In this document: piece by piece, positions 61,241-64,000 of the stretch
How the letters are laid out: each line of letters starts with the position of its first letter
How positions within the stretch are numbered: the stretch's first letter is position 1
Origin: Thermasporomyces composti
GTDB lineage: Bacteria; Actinomycetota; Actinomycetes; Propionibacteriales; Actinopolymorphaceae
Length of the DNA: 64,000 nucleotides
Assembly: GCF_003386795.1 (NCBI RefSeq)
Contig: NZ_QTUC01000001.1
Coordinates: 682,001 to 746,000, forward strand
Direction: 5' to 3'
The notes under the pieces: generated by a model
What the model was told of the DNA's origin: nothing
Database searches by the model: none
What the model saw: the letters and a program-made list of their open reading frames with translations, nothing else
Made by a program: the position numbers and the translations under genes

Positions 61241-61892
61241 AGCGTTTACCTCGAGATCTCGACGGCACACCCGTTCGCACACCAAGCGGCCAAAAGCCCT
61301 GTCCACGGAGCAGGCCCATGGCGGACGACACGCCGGCGGCGCCGAACGTCACCACATCGCGGCCCGCCATGTCGAACGAGCAGCCGTGCCCACACGCGGG
61401 CGGAGGGTCACCCGGGACAACCGCGATTCACGACCGCCGCGGCGGCGGGCGCCCTGACGGACAAGGGATTTATGACCATGTCGGTGGGTGCACCACGATC
61501 GACCCACCTGAGCCGACCGCACCGACTTGGTCGGTCGACAGTCCTAACAAAAGACCTTCGTCCCTTGCCAGCGCGGCTCGAAGCGATTTCTACGATCGAG
61601 ACTCGTAGTTGCGTCAAGGTCAGCTTGCATCTAGGGTCGACGGACGTGTCACGACGGTCCGGACACTGATCGGCGCGGTCAGCAACAATGACGCGCCTGA
61701 CCTTGACCAAAGGCGAGGCGTCGAACGTCCCACTATGGAGAGTTGTCCAAATCCGTACAGCAGTACGGCCGGGCGGAATGCGCCTACGATGATCCGTAGG
61801 ACCACCTCACCATCAGGTGATACACATCACATTCCGTTCAGCGTCCGATCAGCACCCCGGAACGGCCAGACGCCCACACCGAGGAACGTGCA
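61241..61892. other. Divergent intergenic region, M23 peptidase / BlaI regulator
   Basis: About 650 bases without a convincing gene. The right quarter (61753-61830) is packed with short inverted repeats next to the BlaI-type gene (separate entry). On the left a CATAAAT hexamer on the minus strand near 61470 could be the -10 of the peptidase gene, with no clear -35. No known riboswitch is recognised. Confidence 0.5.
61753..61830 (+). promoter_or_regulatory. Cluster of inverted repeats upstream of the BlaI-type gene
   Basis: Four short inverted repeats in 78 bases: CCGTAC-agca-GTACGG (61753-61768), CCTACG-atgatc-CGTAGG (61783-61800), TCACC-atca-GGTGA (61807-61820) and GTGAT-acac-ATCAC (61817-61830). 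The first two share a (C)GTAC/TACG core similar to the TAC-rich operators of BlaI/MecI repressors, so self-regulation is likely. TACGAT at 61785-61790 could be a -10 element lying inside the second repeat. Confidence 0.55.
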
Positions 61893-62372
61893 ATGCCCAG
61901 ATTCGGTGAGCTCGAAGAGCAGGTCATGATGCGCCTGTGGGCCGCCGACCGCCCGCTGCTGGTCCGCGAGGTCCGGCAGGCACTGCTTCCCGAGCGGGAT
62001 CTGGCGCATACGACGGTCATGACCGTCTTGGACAAGCTGTACCGGAAGGGCTGGTTACGCCGGGAAACGAGCGGCCGGGCGTATGCCTACTCGCCGATCA
62101 TGTCGCGAGAGTCGTACACCGCGACGCTCATGCACGAGGCGTGGGCCGCGGCCGAGAATCCAGCCGCCGCGCTGGTCTACTTCATCGAGACCATGACGAG
62201 TGACCAGCTCGACGCGCTGCGCGACGCGTTGCGCATCGTGCCGCTCGCGCGTCGCGACGGCTCCGACGCCACCAGCGACTCGCCGAGCTCGGCGGATCAG
62301 GCGGAACCGCGAACCGAGCGTCCGCTGGCTCACGACAGCACGGGCCAACCAGCGGTCGGCCCTGGCCGCTGA
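61893..62372 (+). CDS. BlaI/MecI/CopY family transcriptional regulator
   Basis: A 159-residue repressor with an N-terminal winged helix (residues 1-70: FGELEEQVMMRLWAADRP, LAHTTVMTVLDKLYRKGWLRRE) and a C-terminal dimerisation part, then a polar tail of about 35 residues beyond the usual length. GAGGA lies eight bases before the ATG. BlaI types respond to cell-wall antibiotics or other signals through a BlaR-like protease, which is not seen here (M48/M56-type peptidase absent); the facing M23 peptidase is a different family. The operator cluster lies just upstream. Confidence 0.9.
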   Translation: MPRFGELEEQVMMRLWAADRPLLVREVRQALLPERDLAHTTVMTVLDKLYRKGWLRRETSGRAYAYSPIMSRESYTATLMHEAWAAAENPAAALVYFIETMTSDQLDALRDALRIVPLARRDGSDATSDSPSSADQAEPRTERPLAHDSTGQPAVGPGR

Positions 62373-62409
62373 GCAGCCAGCCACGGCGTCGGCCCCCGAG
62401 CGACACGGC

Positions 62410-63111
62410 TCACGACACCGCCCCGCGCGCCCGTCGCGCCGCCTCCTCCGCGCCACGGGCCAGTCCGGCCAGGTAGGCCCGACGCGCGGCCTGCGCGTCG
62501 TAGGCGTCCCGACGGTTCTTCACGACGCGGGCTGGCACACCGGCGACCACGGCGTGGTCAGGCACCTCACCACGCACCACCGCGTGAGCGCCGACGACGA
62601 CGCCGGTTCCGATCGTGGATCCGCGCAGTACCGTCGACCGGACACCCAACCAACAGTCTGGGCCGATCCGGACCGGACTCTTGACCAGCCCTTGGTCCTT
62701 GATGGGCCGGTCGAGGTCCGTCGTCACGTGGTCGAAGTCACAGATGTAGGTCCAGTCGGCGAGCAAGCAGGCGGCGCCGATCTCGACGTCGAGGTAGCAG
62801 TTGATCGTCACGTCCCGACCCAGGACGCACTTGTCCCCGATCCGCAGCGTGCCCTCGTGGGCGTTCAGCCGCGTGCCGTCACCCAGGTGGACGAAGCGCC
62901 CGAGGATGAGACGGCCGTAGCCGGGTCGGACTCGGACGTCGACATTCTTGCCGAGGAAGACCAGACCCTCGGTGATGACGTGGGGATGGCGGATCTTCAG
63001 GACGAGGAACCGCCAGTACCGCAGCAGGTAGGACGGGGTGAAGGCACGGTTGCGCAGGACCCACCGCAGACTCGCCCAGCTCAGGAACCGGGTCTGCCTG
63101 CGCCGTCGCAC
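62410..63111 (-). CDS. Left-handed beta-helix acyltransferase (acetyltransferase)
   Basis: A 233-residue protein with hexapeptide repeats (about residues 60-200: LRIGDKCVLGRDVTINCYLDVEIGAACLLAD in part as LRIGDKCVLGRDV, PVRIGPDCWLGVRSTVLRGSTIGTGVVVGA in part as PVRIGPDCWLGV) of the WbbJ/LbH type. The N-terminal 45 residues are basic and hydrophobic and may touch the membrane. Function could be sugar or lipid O-acetylation. GTG start; TAGGGT ends seven bases before it, suggesting a leaderless transcript. Confidence 0.85.
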   Translation of the reverse strand: MRRRRQTRFLSWASLRWVLRNRAFTPSYLLRYWRFLVLKIRHPHVITEGLVFLGKNVDVRVRPGYGRLILGRFVHLGDGTRLNAHEGTLRIGDKCVLGRDVTINCYLDVEIGAACLLADWTYICDFDHVTTDLDRPIKDQGLVKSPVRIGPDCWLGVRSTVLRGSTIGTGVVVGAHAVVRGEVPDHAVVAGVPARVVKNRRDAYDAQAARRAYLAGLARGAEEAARRARGAVS

Positions 63112-63196
63112 AAGGTCGACCCTAGCGCCGGCAGTGGCTCACACGGCTGCGCTCACCGCGAGCATCGCGCACGTGTCGCGTGAGGACCGCAGGTGG

Positions 63197-63224
63197 GTGG
63201 TGCGGGCTCCTCGGCCCGCACCAC
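63197..63224 (-). terminator. Terminator of the cold-shock gene
   Basis: GTGGTGCGGG, an 8-base loop and CCCGCACCAC form a perfect 10-bp stem, 14 bases after the stop codon. Confidence 0.8.
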
Positions 63225-63238
63225 GCGTCGGCGACGTC

Positions 63239-63439
63239 CTAGAGAGCGCGGACGTTCTCCGCCTGCGGGCCCTTCGGGCCCTGCACGACGTCGAACTCCA
63301 CTCGCTGCGCCTCGTCCAGGGAGCGGTAGCCGTCCGCGATGATCGCGGAGAAGTGGACGAAGACGTCCTGACCGCCGTCGACGGAGATGAAGCCGTAGCC
63401 CTTGTCAGCGTTGAACCACTTGACGGTTCCCTGCGCCAT
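63239..63439 (-). CDS. Cold-shock protein (CspA family)
   Basis: A 66-residue OB-fold nucleic-acid-binding protein: [20 protein letters not shown] in part as [14 protein letters not shown] holds RNP1 (residues 13-18), and VFVHFSAI (26-33) RNP2. GAGGGG lies seven bases before the ATG. It acts as an RNA chaperone. The 5' leader carries a hairpin at 63501-63518 and may be long. The C-terminal domain of the CofC fusion at 14641-14850 has the same general fold. Confidence 0.97.
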   Translation of the reverse strand: MAQGTVKWFNADKGYGFISVDGGQDVFVHFSAIIADGYRSLDEAQRVEFDVVQGPKGPQAENVRAL

Positions 63440-63500
63440 GGTGTGATTCCCCTCGCGGAGACGTTCGTGCGATGCCCGAACCTCACGAGCACCGAGTCGC

Positions 63501-63518
63501 CACGGGGCAAGCCCCGTG
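63501..63518 (-). promoter_or_regulatory. Hairpin in the 5' leader of the cold-shock gene
   Basis: CACGGGGC-aa-GCCCCGTG, perfect 8-bp arms, 62 bases before the start codon. It could affect temperature-dependent translation or mRNA stability. The rest of 63440-63720 shows no gene. Confidence 0.45.
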
Positions 63519-63720
63519 TGTCGATTCCCGCGGAAAGAGCTCATGGCGACAGGCGGACACGTGCCCGCGATGCGCGCAACCACTCTGACGCGCGTTGTGT
63601 CGAAACGACGAACGACCGCCTGGACGGTACCACGGTCGCGGAGCCCACGCCCGCGCGCATCGGAAGACTCCCGAGCTCGGCGACCGTGAGACGTCGGCGA
63701 CGGTGGCTGGCTCGCCGCCG

Positions 63721-64000
63721 TCACGTCGCAGTGGCCGGACGCCGGCCAGTGATCGAGACGTTGTAGTAGAGCTCGTCAGGGACGATGGCCGCGAGCGCGC
63801 GGTCGAGGGCGGACAGCATGAGCCAGGTTCGGTAGGCGAAGGTCGCCCACCGGAGCCCGAGACGGTCGGGGTTGACCGCGTGTTCGAACGTCCGCACCGG
63901 CCACCCGAACCACGCGGCGGTGAGCTCCTCCGTGGTCGTCGACACGTCGACCGCACCCGCGCGGATCGCCGTACGTGCGAGCGTGTCCGGGTCGAACGTG
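63721..64000 (-). CDS. Class I SAM-dependent methyltransferase, C-terminal fragment
   Basis: The frame runs off the right edge of the window; 92 residues are seen, starting [19 protein letters not shown] and ending with [10 protein letters not shown]. The [20 protein letters not shown] block and [12 protein letters not shown] end resemble the C-terminal part of UbiE/type-11 methyltransferases of actinobacteria. The SAM-binding part is outside the window, so this is inferred from the tail alone. Confidence 0.6.
   Translation of the reverse strand, partial: TFDPDTLARTAIRAGAVDVSTTTEELTAAWFGWPVRTFEHAVNPDRLGLRWATFAYRTWLMLSALDRALAAIVPDELYYNVSITGRRPATAT

Noticed and set aside
61240-61500. Possible c-di-AMP (ydaO-type) riboswitch before the M23 gene
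   Set aside because: The minus strand has a GTGAATCGCGG piece and a GGGTGACC piece, but lacks the conserved GGGGTGAATC and CAGCTAACC elements in proper order.

Overview
The window is chromosomal DNA from a high-GC actinobacterium (Actinomycetota). The evidence is strong G/C third positions, frequent GTG/TTG starts, a gene order (smc, mutM, rnc, rpmF, yceD, sepIVA-like, coaD, rsmD, recG, rpmB, thiL, DUF3515, ddl, cofC, lysine-tailed HU, leuDC/ndgR, gltX) that matches Streptomyces and Mycobacterium, and an F420 gene. A filamentous or thermophilic member is possible, but the sequence does not fix the genus. I see no prophage, insertion sequence or CRISPR array; this is mostly core chromosome, and what is new lies in its regulatory DNA and a few small or fused genes.

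Layout. 1-7590: a leftward block for DNA repair, RNA processing and cell division (smc fragment, small coiled-coil protein, mutM, rnc, rpmF, yceD, sepIVA-like, coaD, rsmD, recG). 8038-16100: rpmB, thiL, an effector-only Lrp protein, a DUF3515 lipoprotein, ddl, a cystathionine gamma-synthase-like enzyme, plsC, a cofC fused to an OB-fold, and HU. 16107-21902: leuCD facing an NdgR-type IclR regulator, tRNA-Glu, tRNA-Gln, gltX and an FAH hydrolase. 21978-35252: a branched-chain amino acid and serine region (cimA, ilvE, leuB, serA, ilvBHC, ilvD) with a DUF397 protein, a 46-residue ORF and a methyltransferase. 35351-43793: a GT87 membrane glycosyltransferase, a hydroxyacid dehydrogenase, a PQQ-type sugar dehydrogenase lipoprotein, a 25-residue membrane ORF, gatCAB and an ACT protein. 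43823-47912: a leftward sugar-acid operon (kdgD, gudD, split transketolase). 48078-64000: ligA, a MetE-like protein, mnmA, a cysteine desulfurase, a TPP-riboswitch thiMED operon, etfBA, a TIM-barrel isomerase, a membrane protein, an M23 peptidase, a BlaI-type regulator, an acyltransferase, a cold-shock protein and a methyltransferase fragment.

How the parts work together. Isoleucine, valine and leucine synthesis is nearly complete here (leuA and ilvA are not in the window). Two separate operons, cimA and ilvBHC, each begin with what looks like a ribosome-mediated attenuator: a promoter placed so that the leader peptide is read without a 5' UTR, a leader peptide with branched-chain codons, and a rho-independent terminator ending in T before the first gene. 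The ilvB leader (residues include I-L-V-L) follows a known actinobacterial pattern. The cimA leader (two ATT Ile codons just before the stop) is the most novel signal I found. GltX, tRNA-Glu, tRNA-Gln and GatCAB together suggest the indirect route to Gln-tRNA. Several genes without a Shine-Dalgarno site have a -10-like hexamer exactly 6-7 bases before the start codon, which suggests leaderless transcripts.
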